NCBI RefSeq assembly: GCF_020171465.1 | Contig: NZ_JAIUZR010000003.1 | Span: 992,001 to 1,056,000, forward strand | Length of the DNA stretch: 64,000 bases | Reading direction: 5' to 3' | DNA from: Lutimonas saemankumensis | Lineage (GTDB): Bacteria > Bacteroidota > Bacteroidia > Flavobacteriales > Flavobacteriaceae | Part shown: positions 27,402-36,142 of the stretch, piece by piece | How positions within the stretch are numbered: the first letter of the stretch is position 1 | How the letters are laid out: every line of letters begins with the position of its first letter | The notes under the pieces: generated by a model | The model's database searches: none | What the model saw: only the letters and a program-made list of their open reading frames with translations | Told to the model about the DNA's origin: nothing | Position numbers and translations under genes: made by a program

Positions 27402-28097
27402 TCAGGAGAGTTTATCGAGATATTTTTCACGGATCTGTCGAACCATTTCAACAGTTATGTTCGGTTTGATAACCCTCAAAATATCTGTTATCCCATCTTT
27501 TTCATAGATGATTCCTTTAGCGATATCATAATTAGTAACAGAAATATTGTTCTTGATCGCGAAGGTATGCTTCCTGAATTCCTCCCAATCCATGTATCTG
27601 GGGACCTCAAAATAGAACCTGTCTTTATTATTTGGAGACTGAAAAATCTTGTCTTCCACATCGATAAAGTTGAAGAATTTATTAACACGGATCAGGGCAT
27701 CTGTCCCTTTGCTGAGCCGAACATTTTTATGGAAATCAAAGCCTTCCTCCTGATAAGCCGATTGTACCTTATCAATATTCGTATACCTGTCAATTCCCAT
27801 AACTCTGATTCCACTATACTTGTTTCTACCAATCATAACCTCACATTTTGCGCTATTAACCTGCAAAGTATTTTTGGCGTTAATGATTTTGGTCGATCTC
27901 AATATCCTTTCAAATGAAACGGGGTCTTTGGTAACAAAAACTATGGAATTTGGCCTGTTCACTTCAGTAAAACGACTATAATAGGATGCCAGCGGGTTCG
28001 GAATATGGATCACAAACGTTCCGTTGACTTTATTCCTTTCAATAGGACTAACATTTTCCTGAAGTGTAATTTTTCCAATTAATTCGCGTACTTCCAT
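27402..28097 (-). CDS. conserved-looking hypothetical protein, 231 aa
   Basis: I do not recognise a family. The protein has no signal peptide or membrane segment and looks like a mixed alpha/beta cytoplasmic protein. It has a basic Lys/Arg-rich surface and one cysteine, in SAKCEVMIGR. It lies on the same strand as the NatAB-like exporter, 59 bases upstream of the ATPase ATG, so it may belong to that operon. Divergent from it is the MarR gene. Possible roles cannot be narrowed from sequence. Confidence 0.7.
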   Translation of the reverse strand: MEVRELIGKITLQENVSPIERNKVNGTFVIHIPNPLASYYSRFTEVNRPNSIVFVTKDPVSFERILRSTKIINAKNTLQVNSAKCEVMIGRNKYSGIRVMGIDRYTNIDKVQSAYQEEGFDFHKNVRLSKGTDALIRVNKFFNFIDVEDKIFQSPNNKDRFYFEVPRYMDWEEFRKHTFAIKNNISVTNYDIAKGIIYEKDGITDILRVIKPNITVEMVRQIREKYLDKLS

Positions 28098-28179
28098 AAA
28101 ATTGATTTTTGATCGGTTGATATTAAAGGATGCGATCTAATTTACGAATATTTATTGAACAAAGTAATTTTTTTTAATT

Positions 28180-28197
28180 TACTATGCATGCATAGTA
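28180..28197 (+). promoter_or_regulatory. 18-bp perfect palindrome, candidate MarR operator
   Basis: TACTATGCATGCATAGTA is identical to its reverse complement. It lies eight bases upstream of the MarR gene's -7 box, covering the -33 zone, where a bound dimer would block RNA polymerase. MarR dimers bind palindromes of about this length, usually near their own promoter. No second copy was noticed elsewhere in the window. Confidence 0.7.
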
Positions 28198-28205
28198 TTT
28201 TTTCC

Positions 28206-28213
28206 TATATTTG
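28206..28213 (+). promoter_or_regulatory. -7 box of the MarR gene, four bases from the ATG
   Basis: TATATTTG matches TAnnTTTG. The spacer to the ATG is GCAT, so a leaderless or near-leaderless transcript is predicted. An open frame begins further upstream but would have to read through the promoter. Confidence 0.65.
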
Positions 28214-28217
28214 GCAT

Positions 28218-28658
28218 ATGCAAAAAGAAAAAACCATAGACCACGCTTTGAGAGCCACTTGGCAAGCTGTGGCAAAAACCTATAACGAAAGAGCTGCAAA
28301 ACATGATAGTACCATGTCAGTGGCCATGGCGCTTCTATACATAGATGCAGAAAAAGGAACTCCTTCGACGGCGCTGGGCCCATCCATGGGAATGGAAGCG
28401 ACAAGTCTTTCGCGTATACTGAACAGTATGGAAGAAAGGGGCCTGATCTGCAGAGTTAAGAATCCGGAAGACGGAAGAGGGGTACTGATCAAACTGACAG
28501 CTTTAGGAATTGAGAAAAGAGAAATCTCAAAGGACTCTGTATATCAGTTCAACCAATGCATCAAAGACAGAATTGACCAGAAAAAAATTGATCATTTTTT
28601 TGAGGTAACAGATCTTATCAAGGAACTGATTAACGACAAACTAATTTTTAAGGACTAA
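28218..28658 (+). CDS. MarR-family transcriptional regulator of the beta-oxidation operon
   Basis: Winged-helix dimeric regulator of 146 residues. The core matches the family: TMSVAMALLYIDAEKGTPST, the recognition helix region MGMEATSLSRILNSMEERGL, and the wing KNPEDGRGVLIKLTALG with the conserved DGR. It stands 22 bases upstream of three beta-oxidation genes on the same strand, and a perfect palindrome overlaps its promoter, so it probably represses itself and the operon, with an acyl-CoA or fatty acid as inducer by analogy. The ATG just after the -7 box is preferred to upstream starts, which lie inside the promoter. Confidence 0.9.
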   Translation: MQKEKTIDHALRATWQAVAKTYNERAAKHDSTMSVAMALLYIDAEKGTPSTALGPSMGMEATSLSRILNSMEERGLICRVKNPEDGRGVLIKLTALGIEKREISKDSVYQFNQCIKDRIDQKKIDHFFEVTDLIKELINDKLIFKD

Positions 28659-28680
28659 AAAAAGCACAAATTTACAATCA

Positions 28681-31086
28681 ATGAAAAAAAGACATATTAA
28701 AAAAGTAGCCGTTATAGGTTCCGGAATCATGGGTTCCGGTATTGCCTGTCACTTCGCTAATATTGGCGTTGAAGTGCTGCTTCTCGACATAGTTCCCAGA
28801 GAACTGAACGAGTCGGAAAAAGCGAGAAAACTTACTCTTGATGATGATCAGGTTAGGAACAGAATAGTAAATGATAGTTTGAAATCAGCTCTTAAATCCA
28901 AGCCTTCCCCTATTTATGATCAGGCTTTTTCTTCCCGAATCTCTACAGGGAACCTTGAAGATGATTTAAAAAACATCAAAGATGCGGATTGGGTAATTGA
29001 GGTCGTTGTCGAAAGATTAGATATTAAGAAACAGGTCTTTGAGCAAATTGAAAAATATAGAAGAAAGGGTACCCTTATAACGTCAAACACTTCAGGAATC
29101 CCCATTAAATTTATGAATGAGGGAAGAAGTGAAGATTTTCAAAACCATTTTGCGGTAACACATTTCTTTAATCCTCCGAGGTATTTAAAACTATTTGAGG
29201 TTGTTCCCGGCCCATCTTGTAAATCGGAAGTCACCGATTTTTTAATGATGTACGGAGAGAAGTTTTTAGGTAAAACCTCTGTTCTTGCTAAAGATACCCC
29301 GGCATTCATAGGAAACAGAATTGGGATTTTCGGTATTATGAGTCTTTTTCATATTGTAAAAGACTTGGGTCTCACCGTTGAAGAAGTTGACAAATTAACG
29401 GGGCCTCTTATTGGCCGGCCCAAATCAGCAACCTTCAGAACCATTGATGTTGTAGGGCTTGACACCTTGGTCCATACGGCAAATGGGGTGGCGAACAATG
29501 CTAAAAATGATGAAATGAAGGATTCTTTTGCGATCCCGGAATTCATCGATACCATGGTTCAAAATAATTGGCTGGGAAGCAAAACCAAACAAGGTTTCTA
29601 TAAAAAGACGGTTGACAAAAACGGTAAAAAAGAAATTCTTGTTTTGGATCTTGATACCATGCAATACAGAAAATCAAATAAGGTTTCATTTGCGACTCTG
29701 GGAACAACCAAATCGATTGAGAGAGTAATTGATCGATTCAGGGTTTTGGTCAAAGGCAAGGATAAAGCTGGTGAATTTTATCGCAAAACCCTTTCAGCAA
29801 TTTTTGCCTATGCCTCAAACAGAATACCTGAAATTTCGGACGAACTATACCGAATTGACGATGCAATGAAGGCAGGTTTCGGATGGGAACACGGACCGTT
29901 CGAAATATGGGACTCCATTGGTGTCGAAGAAGGTTTAAAGATCATGGAGGCTGAAGGATTTCAACCCAATGCCTGGGTTCATGAAATGTTGGCTTCGAAT
30001 TGCAATTCTTTTTACGGAATTGATAATGGTACCAAGCTTTATTTTGATCTAAAAGAAGGAAAACAGATTCGTATACCGGGTCAGGACGCCTTTATCATCC
30101 TGGATAATATTAGAGAATCCAAAACGATTTGGTCTAATAATGATGCTTCAATTCAACATTTAGGTGATGGAGTCTTAAATGTTGAATTTCAGTCAAAAAT
30201 GAATACAATTGGAGGTGGAGTTTTACAGGCCATTAACAAGGGTATCGATCTGGCCGAAGAGGAATACGAAGCTGTTATACTTGGCAACCAGGCTGCAAAC
30301 TTTTCGGTTGGCGCCAATCTGGCCATGGCATTTATGCTGGCAATTGAGCAGGAATACGATGAGTTGTCAATGGCAACAAAAATGTTCCAGGACACGGTGA
30401 TGAGATTGAAGTACAGCGCTGTCCCTACCCTGATAACACCGAGAGGAATGACTTTTGGGGGAGCCTGTGAGATGGGTCTTCATGCAGACAAGGTGGTCGC
30501 AGCCGCGGAAACATACACAGGATTGGTGGAATTTGGTGTAGGTATTATCCCTGCAGGAGCAGGAACAAAAGAAATGACAAAACGTGTTTCCGAATTATGG
30601 AAAAAGGACGATGTTAAGTTGAACAGATTACGAGATGCTTTTATCAATATTGCCATGGCAAAAGTTGCCACTTCGGCCGAGGAAGCTTTTGATATGGGTT
30701 ATTTTCAAAAAGGAAAGGACATTGTGGTTGTGAATGCTGACAGACAGATTGCAACCGCTAAACAATATGCCATTCAAATGCTGGAAGACGGATATACAAA
30801 GCCCGTCGCCAAAAAAGTTAAGGTATTGGGTCAGCAGGCACTTGGAATGTTTCTGGTAGGTACTGACAGCCTTGAGCAAGGAAGATATGCTTCGGAACAT
30901 GATAAAAAGATCGCCAATAAACTGGGTTATGTAATGGCCGGGGGTGATCTTTCAGAACCCTCCATGGTTTCTGAACAGTATCTTCTTGATCTTGAACGGG
31001 AAGCTATTTTATCCCTGTTAACAGAACGTAAGACTTTGGAAAGAATTGAACACACCTTAAAAACAGGTAAACCTTTAAGAAACTAA
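28681..31086 (+). CDS. 3-hydroxyacyl-CoA dehydrogenase / enoyl-CoA hydratase fusion
   Basis: Bifunctional beta-oxidation enzyme of 801 residues: hydrates enoyl-CoA and oxidises 3-hydroxyacyl-CoA with NAD. The NAD site VIGSGIMGSGIA is at about 11-22, followed by the dehydrogenase catalytic region (NTSGIPIKF, HFFNPPRYLKLFEVVPG) and its C-terminal helical domain to about 430. The enoyl-CoA hydratase/crotonase domain comes last (VEFQSKMNTIGGGV, YEAVILGNQAANFSVGANL, GGACEMGLHADKVVA, ETYTGLVEFGVGIIPAG). This order is the reverse of E. coli FadB but common in Bacteroidota. It is the first enzyme gene after the MarR regulator and is followed three bases later by thiolase. Confidence 0.95.
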   Translation: MKKRHIKKVAVIGSGIMGSGIACHFANIGVEVLLLDIVPRELNESEKARKLTLDDDQVRNRIVNDSLKSALKSKPSPIYDQAFSSRISTGNLEDDLKNIKDADWVIEVVVERLDIKKQVFEQIEKYRRKGTLITSNTSGIPIKFMNEGRSEDFQNHFAVTHFFNPPRYLKLFEVVPGPSCKSEVTDFLMMYGEKFLGKTSVLAKDTPAFIGNRIGIFGIMSLFHIVKDLGLTVEEVDKLTGPLIGRPKSATFRTIDVVGLDTLVHTANGVANNAKNDEMKDSFAIPEFIDTMVQNNWLGSKTKQGFYKKTVDKNGKKEILVLDLDTMQYRKSNKVSFATLGTTKSIERVIDRFRVLVKGKDKAGEFYRKTLSAIFAYASNRIPEISDELYRIDDAMKAGFGWEHGPFEIWDSIGVEEGLKIMEAEGFQPNAWVHEMLASNCNSFYGIDNGTKLYFDLKEGKQIRIPGQDAFIILDNIRESKTIWSNNDASIQHLGDGVLNVEFQSKMNTIGGGVLQAINKGIDLAEEEYEAVILGNQAANFSVGANLAMAFMLAIEQEYDELSMATKMFQDTVMRLKYSAVPTLITPRGMTFGGACEMGLHADKVVAAAETYTGLVEFGVGIIPAGAGTKEMTKRVSELWKKDDVKLNRLRDAFINIAMAKVATSAEEAFDMGYFQKGKDIVVVNADRQIATAKQYAIQMLEDGYTKPVAKKVKVLGQQALGMFLVGTDSLEQGRYASEHDKKIANKLGYVMAGGDLSEPSMVSEQYLLDLEREAILSLLTERKTLERIEHTLKTGKPLRN

Positions 31087-31089
31087 ATT

Positions 31090-32274
31090 ATGAAAACAGC
31101 ATATATAATTAATGGATACCGAACAGCAGTGGGTAAAGCGCCGAGGGGCACTTTCAGGTTTAAAAGACCTGATGAACTTGCTGCAGAAACAATTGCCTAT
31201 TTATTGAAAAAGGTTCCTGAGCTTGATGTCAAAAGAATCAATGATGTTATTGTAGGAAACGCAATGCCTGAAGCCGAGCAAGGATTAAACATGGGTCGAT
31301 TGGTTTCTCTAATGGGAACAAAAACAAATGAAGTAGCCGGTGTAACTGTAAATCGATACTGCGCCTCAGGACTGGAAACCATTAGTATGGCAACAGCAAA
31401 AATTCAGTCAGGAATGGCAGATTGCATTATTGCCGGAGGAGTTGAAAGCATGAGTTATATTCCTATGGGAGGTTACAGGCCCGTACCAAATTATGAAACG
31501 GCAAAGCAAGGTCATGAAGATTATTACTGGGGCATGGGACTTACTGCGGAAGCTGTTGCTGAGCAATTTAATATCAGCCGTGAGGACCAGGATGAATTTG
31601 CGTTTAATTCTCATATGAAGGCTCTTAATGCTATAGATAATAACATTTTTGAAGAGGATATCGCTCCAATCGATGTCGAGCAGATATTTCTTGATAAAAA
31701 CGGTAGAAAAACATCAAGAAATTACACGGTCAAGGTAGATGAAGGTCCCAGAAGAGGAACAAATAAGGAAGCTCTGTCAAAATTAAGACCGGTATTTGCC
31801 AATAAAGGAAGTGTAACCGCAGGAAATTCCAGCCAGATGAGCGATGGAGCAGCTTTTGTACTTGTTATGAGTGAGGAAATGGTAAAAGAGCTGAATTTGG
31901 AACCCGTGGCAAGAATGGTTAGTTTTTCAGCAGTTGGTGTGGAACCCAGAATAATGGGAATAGGACCTGTTGCCGCTGTTCCAAAAGCAATTGAGCAGGC
32001 AGGTTTAGCCTTAAATGATATTGAATTGTTTGAGTTGAATGAAGCTTTTGCATCTCAATCTTTAGCAGTTATCAGAGAACTTGGCCTGAATCAGGATATT
32101 GTCAATGTAAATGGTGGAGCTATTGCCCTGGGGCACCCTCTTGGCTGTACCGGTGCAAAACTATCTGTCCAGCTTTTCAATGAGATGAGAAGAAGAAAAC
32201 AGAAGTACGGGATAGTTACCATGTGTGTAGGAACGGGACAAGGTGCTGCAGGGGTGTATGAGTTATTGAAATAA
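31090..32274 (+). CDS. fadA: acetyl-CoA acyltransferase (3-ketoacyl-CoA thiolase)
   Basis: Final step of the beta-oxidation cycle, cleaving 3-ketoacyl-CoA to acetyl-CoA and a shortened acyl-CoA. The 394 residues show nucleophile Cys91 in VNRYCASGLETI, the NEAFASQ motif, the catalytic His in NGGAIALGHPLGCTGAK and the second active Cys in TMCVGTGQGAAGV. The three-base gap to the preceding enzyme indicates translational coupling; together they should form the FadBA-type complex. An acyl-CoA dehydrogenase gene follows at 31 bases. Confidence 0.95.
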   Translation: MKTAYIINGYRTAVGKAPRGTFRFKRPDELAAETIAYLLKKVPELDVKRINDVIVGNAMPEAEQGLNMGRLVSLMGTKTNEVAGVTVNRYCASGLETISMATAKIQSGMADCIIAGGVESMSYIPMGGYRPVPNYETAKQGHEDYYWGMGLTAEAVAEQFNISREDQDEFAFNSHMKALNAIDNNIFEEDIAPIDVEQIFLDKNGRKTSRNYTVKVDEGPRRGTNKEALSKLRPVFANKGSVTAGNSSQMSDGAAFVLVMSEEMVKELNLEPVARMVSFSAVGVEPRIMGIGPVAAVPKAIEQAGLALNDIELFELNEAFASQSLAVIRELGLNQDIVNVNGGAIALGHPLGCTGAKLSVQLFNEMRRRKQKYGIVTMCVGTGQGAAGVYELLK

Positions 32275-32305
32275 AATAAAACCAAAATTAAAACTGAAAA
32301 AAAAT

Positions 32306-34099
32306 ATGAAAGCTATAAAAGGAGGTGAATTTCTTGTAAGAGAAGTCAAAAAGGAAGATGTTTTTGTCACAGAGCAGTTTAGTGAGGAACAGCGAATGAT
32401 GAAAGATGCCGTAATTGAATTTATTGATCGTGAAGTTTGGCCAATAAAGGAAAGGTTTGAGGAAAAAGACTATGCCTTAACCGAGGAGTTAATGAGAAAA
32501 GCTGGTGAAATGGGATTTCTTGGTGTTTCAATTCCGGAAAAATACGGCGGAATTGGAATGGGTTTTGTTTCAACAATGCTTGTAACTGATTATATTTCGG
32601 CGGCATCTGGTTCATTAGGAACCGCCTATGGAGCACACACTGGTATTGGAACAATGCCAATATTTCTGTATGGCACCGAAGAACAAAAGCAAAAATATCT
32701 TCCGGCTTTGACCTCTGGAGAGAAATTCGGGGCCTACTGTTTAACAGAACCTGGAGCAGGGAGTGATGCGAATTCAGGTAAAACAACGGCTACCTTAAGT
32801 GAAGATGGCAAGAACTACCTGATTAACGGTCAGAAAATGTGGATATCCAACGCCGGTTTTGCTGAGATATTTATTGTTTTTGCCCGTATTGAAGACGATA
32901 AAAATATAACAGGATTTTTATTGGAGTATGACAAGGAAAATCCAAACGGGGTCAGTTTCGGTGACGAAGAAAAAAAGTTGGGTATTACCTCGTCGTCAAC
33001 ACGCCAGGTATTTTTTAACAACACGGCTATCCCCGTTGAAAATATGCTTTCGGAAAGAGGTAAAGGATTTAAAATTGCGCTAAATTCTCTAAATGTGGGT
33101 CGAATCAAACTCGCTGCAGCCTGCCTGGATGCCAGCAGGAGAACCTTGACGGAATCAATTAAATACGCAAATGAGAGAATTCAGTTTAAAAAACCGATCT
33201 CAAGTTTTGGAGCAATTCAATCAAAATTTGCGGAAATGGCAACCAAAACATTTACCATAGATGCAGGTTCATACAGAGCGGCAAAAGATATTCAAAACTA
33301 TATTGATGCGCTACTGGAATCCGGCAAGTCACATCAGGAATCCGAATTGATCGCTTTTAGTGAATATGCCATTGAAGCTGCAATCTTAAAAGTTTACGGT
33401 TCGGAAACGTCTCAGTTTGTTACCGATGAAGGTATTCAGATTTTTGGTGGTATGGGATTCTCAAAAGATACTCCCATGGAGGCTGCATGGAGAGATGCAA
33501 GGATAACCAGAATATACGAAGGAACCAATGAGATAAATCGCCTGCTTACCATAGGTATGTTGCTCAAAAAGGCATTTAAAGGTGACATTGACTTGATGAC
33601 TCCTGCCATGGCTGTGGGCAGAAGTCTTATGGAAATACCCTCCTTTGATGTACCTGACTATTCAGAATTGTTTTCCGAGGAAAAAGAAATCATTGGAAAA
33701 TTGAAAAAAGCATTTTTGATGATCTCAGGAAAAGCTGTGGAAACTTTTGGAATGGAACTCGAGGAACATCAGCAGTTGATTCTGGCTGCTGCTGAGGTCT
33801 TAATTGAGATCTATATGGCTGAAAGTGCCTTGCTTAAAGCAGAGAAAGTTGCAGGTTTGACTTCAGAAGAAGCTGCCAGGGGACAAATCGCAATGGCCAA
33901 AATTAATCTCTACAACGCTGTTGGAATAATTAATGAAAAAGGGAAAGAAGCTATTGCCTACTTTGCTGAAGGTGATGAGCAGCGCATGATGCTTATGGGA
34001 TTAAAAAGATTTACTAAGTATACCAATCTTCCAAATATCATAGCCCTTCGAAAAGAAGTTGCCGCCATTTTAATCGAGGAAAACAGGTATTGCTTTTAA
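32306..34099 (+). CDS. acyl-CoA dehydrogenase (VLCAD/ACAD9-like length)
   Basis: FAD enzyme for the first step of beta-oxidation. The 597 residues contain the N-terminal helical domain, the FAD-binding segments YCLTEPGAGSDANSG and MWISNAGFAEIFIVFAR, the C-terminal domain with AVQ-like GIQIFGGMGFSKD, and the catalytic glutamate in RIYEGTNEINR. About 170 residues follow the usual end, as in very-long-chain dehydrogenases that carry an extra helical domain. Operon context (MarR, hydratase/dehydrogenase, thiolase) confirms the pathway. A hairpin without a U-run lies just after the stop. Confidence 0.94.
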   Translation: MKAIKGGEFLVREVKKEDVFVTEQFSEEQRMMKDAVIEFIDREVWPIKERFEEKDYALTEELMRKAGEMGFLGVSIPEKYGGIGMGFVSTMLVTDYISAASGSLGTAYGAHTGIGTMPIFLYGTEEQKQKYLPALTSGEKFGAYCLTEPGAGSDANSGKTTATLSEDGKNYLINGQKMWISNAGFAEIFIVFARIEDDKNITGFLLEYDKENPNGVSFGDEEKKLGITSSSTRQVFFNNTAIPVENMLSERGKGFKIALNSLNVGRIKLAAACLDASRRTLTESIKYANERIQFKKPISSFGAIQSKFAEMATKTFTIDAGSYRAAKDIQNYIDALLESGKSHQESELIAFSEYAIEAAILKVYGSETSQFVTDEGIQIFGGMGFSKDTPMEAAWRDARITRIYEGTNEINRLLTIGMLLKKAFKGDIDLMTPAMAVGRSLMEIPSFDVPDYSELFSEEKEIIGKLKKAFLMISGKAVETFGMELEEHQQLILAAAEVLIEIYMAESALLKAEKVAGLTSEEAARGQIAMAKINLYNAVGIINEKGKEAIAYFAEGDEQRMMLMGLKRFTKYTNLPNIIALRKEVAAILIEENRYCF

Positions 34100-34103
34100 T
34101 TGT

Positions 34104-34136
34104 TTTTGGCCAGGTGAGATAAGCGCCTGGCCAAAA
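34104..34136 (+). other. strong inverted repeat after the beta-oxidation operon
   Basis: An 11-base perfect stem TTTTGGCCAGG / CCTGGCCAAAA with an 11-base loop begins five bases after the acyl-CoA dehydrogenase stop. Neither strand has a U-run after it, so it may be a factor-assisted terminator, an mRNA-stabilising 3' hairpin, or a protein-binding site for the downstream promoter. Confidence 0.55.
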
Positions 34137-34146
34137 CAATTCTCAA

Positions 34147-34180
34147 TTTGTATTTTGTATAAGATTAAGCCTTATATTTG
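34147..34180 (+). promoter_or_regulatory. promoter of the PD40-like protein gene
   Basis: TTTG, then 22 bases, then TATATTTG, a full match to the Bacteroidota consensus. It lies 27 bases before the ATG at 34208. Confidence 0.6.
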
Positions 34181-34207
34181 AGTAATAAATAGCTTAATTT
34201 TTTTTAC

Positions 34208-35089
34208 ATGCCTGTCAGAATACTCCCCTCCATTTTGATGGTTTTTGTTTGTGCCATTATTTGGTCACAGGAAGCCACAGAGATCTATCTCCTGGATCTT
34301 GAAGAACAAGATGATCAAATTGTTCTGTCCAATGCTATCAATATTTCAAATAACGAAGGATACGACAATCAGCCTAGCTTCACAGAAGATGGTAATGCCG
34401 TACTTTTTGCTTCGTTCAGAGGTGGGCAATCGGATATCTCTAAATATTTTATTCAAGAAAAATACAGGGTATGGCTGACAGACACACCAGAAAGTGAATT
34501 CTCTCCCGTGCAAATGCCGGGAAGCAAGAAGTATTATACTTGTGTACGCTTAAATAAAGATGAAAGCCAATTCTTGTACAAATACGCGTACAAAAAAAAG
34601 CCTCCAAAAGTGCTGATACCTGATTTAAAGGTAGGCTACTATCTGTGGCTCGATGAAAAATCACTGATCAGTTTTGTTATAAGTGATATAGAAACCTTGC
34701 AGGTGAGTAATTTTAAATATAAAATAAGATATCCTATTCAATCTAATGTAGGACGATCCTTAAGCAAAATTCCGTTTAATGCGGGACTTGGAAACAACCT
34801 TGTTAGTTTTATCAGCCTTGAGCATGAAGATCCTGAAATTTATTCGATAAACCCAAAAACAAGTGAATCCAAATACATCACCGACGCTCTTTCCGGGTCC
34901 AAAGATCTGGCCTGGACTTTAAAAGGAAGTATGATCATGGGTAAGGGAAATCAATTGTATAAATACAAACCCGGTATCGACAAGGAATGGAAACCCGTAA
35001 AAATGGATATTGATTTTTCCTTAAAAAACATAAGTCGCATAACGGTTAGTCCCGATGGTTCCAAATTAGCCGTTGTCTGCCAGGAATAA
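34208..35089 (+). CDS. exported PD40/TolB-like beta-propeller fragment protein
   Basis: A 293-residue protein with a signal peptide ending IIWSQE. The first part, NEGYDNQPSFTEDGNAVLFAS, is a WD40-like (PD40) blade of the TolB type; TVSPDGSKLAVVCQE at the end is another. The number of blades is small, so the protein probably forms a partial propeller or a short repeat scaffold. Function unknown. It is monocistronic, between the beta-oxidation operon and a Gfo/Idh/MocA gene. Confidence 0.75.
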   Translation: MPVRILPSILMVFVCAIIWSQEATEIYLLDLEEQDDQIVLSNAINISNNEGYDNQPSFTEDGNAVLFASFRGGQSDISKYFIQEKYRVWLTDTPESEFSPVQMPGSKKYYTCVRLNKDESQFLYKYAYKKKPPKVLIPDLKVGYYLWLDEKSLISFVISDIETLQVSNFKYKIRYPIQSNVGRSLSKIPFNAGLGNNLVSFISLEHEDPEIYSINPKTSESKYITDALSGSKDLAWTLKGSMIMGKGNQLYKYKPGIDKEWKPVKMDIDFSLKNISRITVSPDGSKLAVVCQE

Positions 35090-35158
35090 GACTCAAAACC
35101 ACTTCATTTTTTTTGAACTTTATTACTGCTCCTCATTTTCATTTCGAATTGTATTTTG

Positions 35159-35166
35159 TATTTTTG
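35159..35166 (+). promoter_or_regulatory. -7 box of the Gfo/Idh/MocA gene
   Basis: TATTTTTG matches TAnnTTTG, 14 bases before the ATG at 35181. The open frame upstream of that ATG runs through the promoter and is not coding. Confidence 0.55.
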
Positions 35167-35180
35167 GGAAAAATTTTTTT

Positions 35181-36140
35181 ATGTTAAAAGCAGGAGTATT
35201 AGGTGCTGGTCATCTCGGTAAAATTCATTTAAAACTTCTTCAGCAATCTTCTAAATATGAATTGGTTGGCTTTTATGACCCGATAGAAGACTATGGCAAA
35301 CAGGTTGCCGAGGAATTTGGCTACACATATTTTGATAGTATTGAAAAACTGATAGACGCCTCCGATGTTGTTGATATTGTCACTCCTACCCTGAATCATT
35401 TTGACTGTGCTCAGAGGTCAATAGAAAAAGGGAAACATATTTTCATTGAAAAACCTATTACCAAAACTCTGAAAGAGGCAGAAACTCTAAGGGACCTTGT
35501 TGCAAAAAATAAGGTTCGAGGTCAGGTAGGCCATGTAGAACGATTCAATCCCGCTTTTACAGCGGTTAAGGATATGATAGAGGATCCTATGTTCATTGAA
35601 AGCCATCGACTTGCAGAATTTAATCCCAGGGGCACAGATGTCCCGGTGGTTCTGGATTTAATGATTCATGATATTGATATCATTTTAAGTGTCGTAAATT
35701 CAGAGGTGAAAGAAATTCATGCAAGTGGTGTTTCGGTAATAAGTGAAACCCCGGATATTGCAAATGCAAGAATCGAATTTATGAATGGATGTGTTGCTAA
35801 CCTCACGGCCAGCAGAATCTCCATGAAAAATATGCGCAAGTCCAGATTCTTTCAAAAAGACGCTTATATTTCGGTCGATTTTTTGGAGAAAAAATCTGAA
35901 GTTGTTAAAATGAAAGATGCGCCGGAAGATACGGACGACTTTGCTATGATCCTTCAGAACGCTGAAGGAAAAAAGAAACAAATATATTTTGAAAACCCAA
36001 AAATTCATCAGAACAACGCAATTTTAGACGAGTTGGAATCATTTGCTGAAGCGATAGATCAAAACAAAACTCCAATTGTGTCTTTGAGTCAGGGAACAAA
36101 AGCCCTGGAAGTTGCCCAAAAGATTATTGACAGTTTTTAA
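35181..36140 (+). CDS. Gfo/Idh/MocA-family oxidoreductase
   Basis: NAD(P)-dependent oxidoreductase of 319 residues, probably on a sugar or sugar nucleotide. The Rossmann start MLKAGVLGAGHLGKIHL, the lysine motif FIEKPITKT and GQVGHVERFNP with HD (VLDLMIHDIDIIL) are present. The GHVERFNP motif resembles UDP-N-acetyl-sugar dehydrogenases and biliverdin-reductase-like members, but the substrate cannot be assigned. The gene leads a probable operon with a hydroxylase and 3-hydroxybutyryl-CoA dehydrogenase. Confidence 0.88.
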   Translation: MLKAGVLGAGHLGKIHLKLLQQSSKYELVGFYDPIEDYGKQVAEEFGYTYFDSIEKLIDASDVVDIVTPTLNHFDCAQRSIEKGKHIFIEKPITKTLKEAETLRDLVAKNKVRGQVGHVERFNPAFTAVKDMIEDPMFIESHRLAEFNPRGTDVPVVLDLMIHDIDIILSVVNSEVKEIHASGVSVISETPDIANARIEFMNGCVANLTASRISMKNMRKSRFFQKDAYISVDFLEKKSEVVKMKDAPEDTDDFAMILQNAEGKKKQIYFENPKIHQNNAILDELESFAEAIDQNKTPIVSLSQGTKALEVAQKIIDSF

Positions 36141-36142
36141 TT

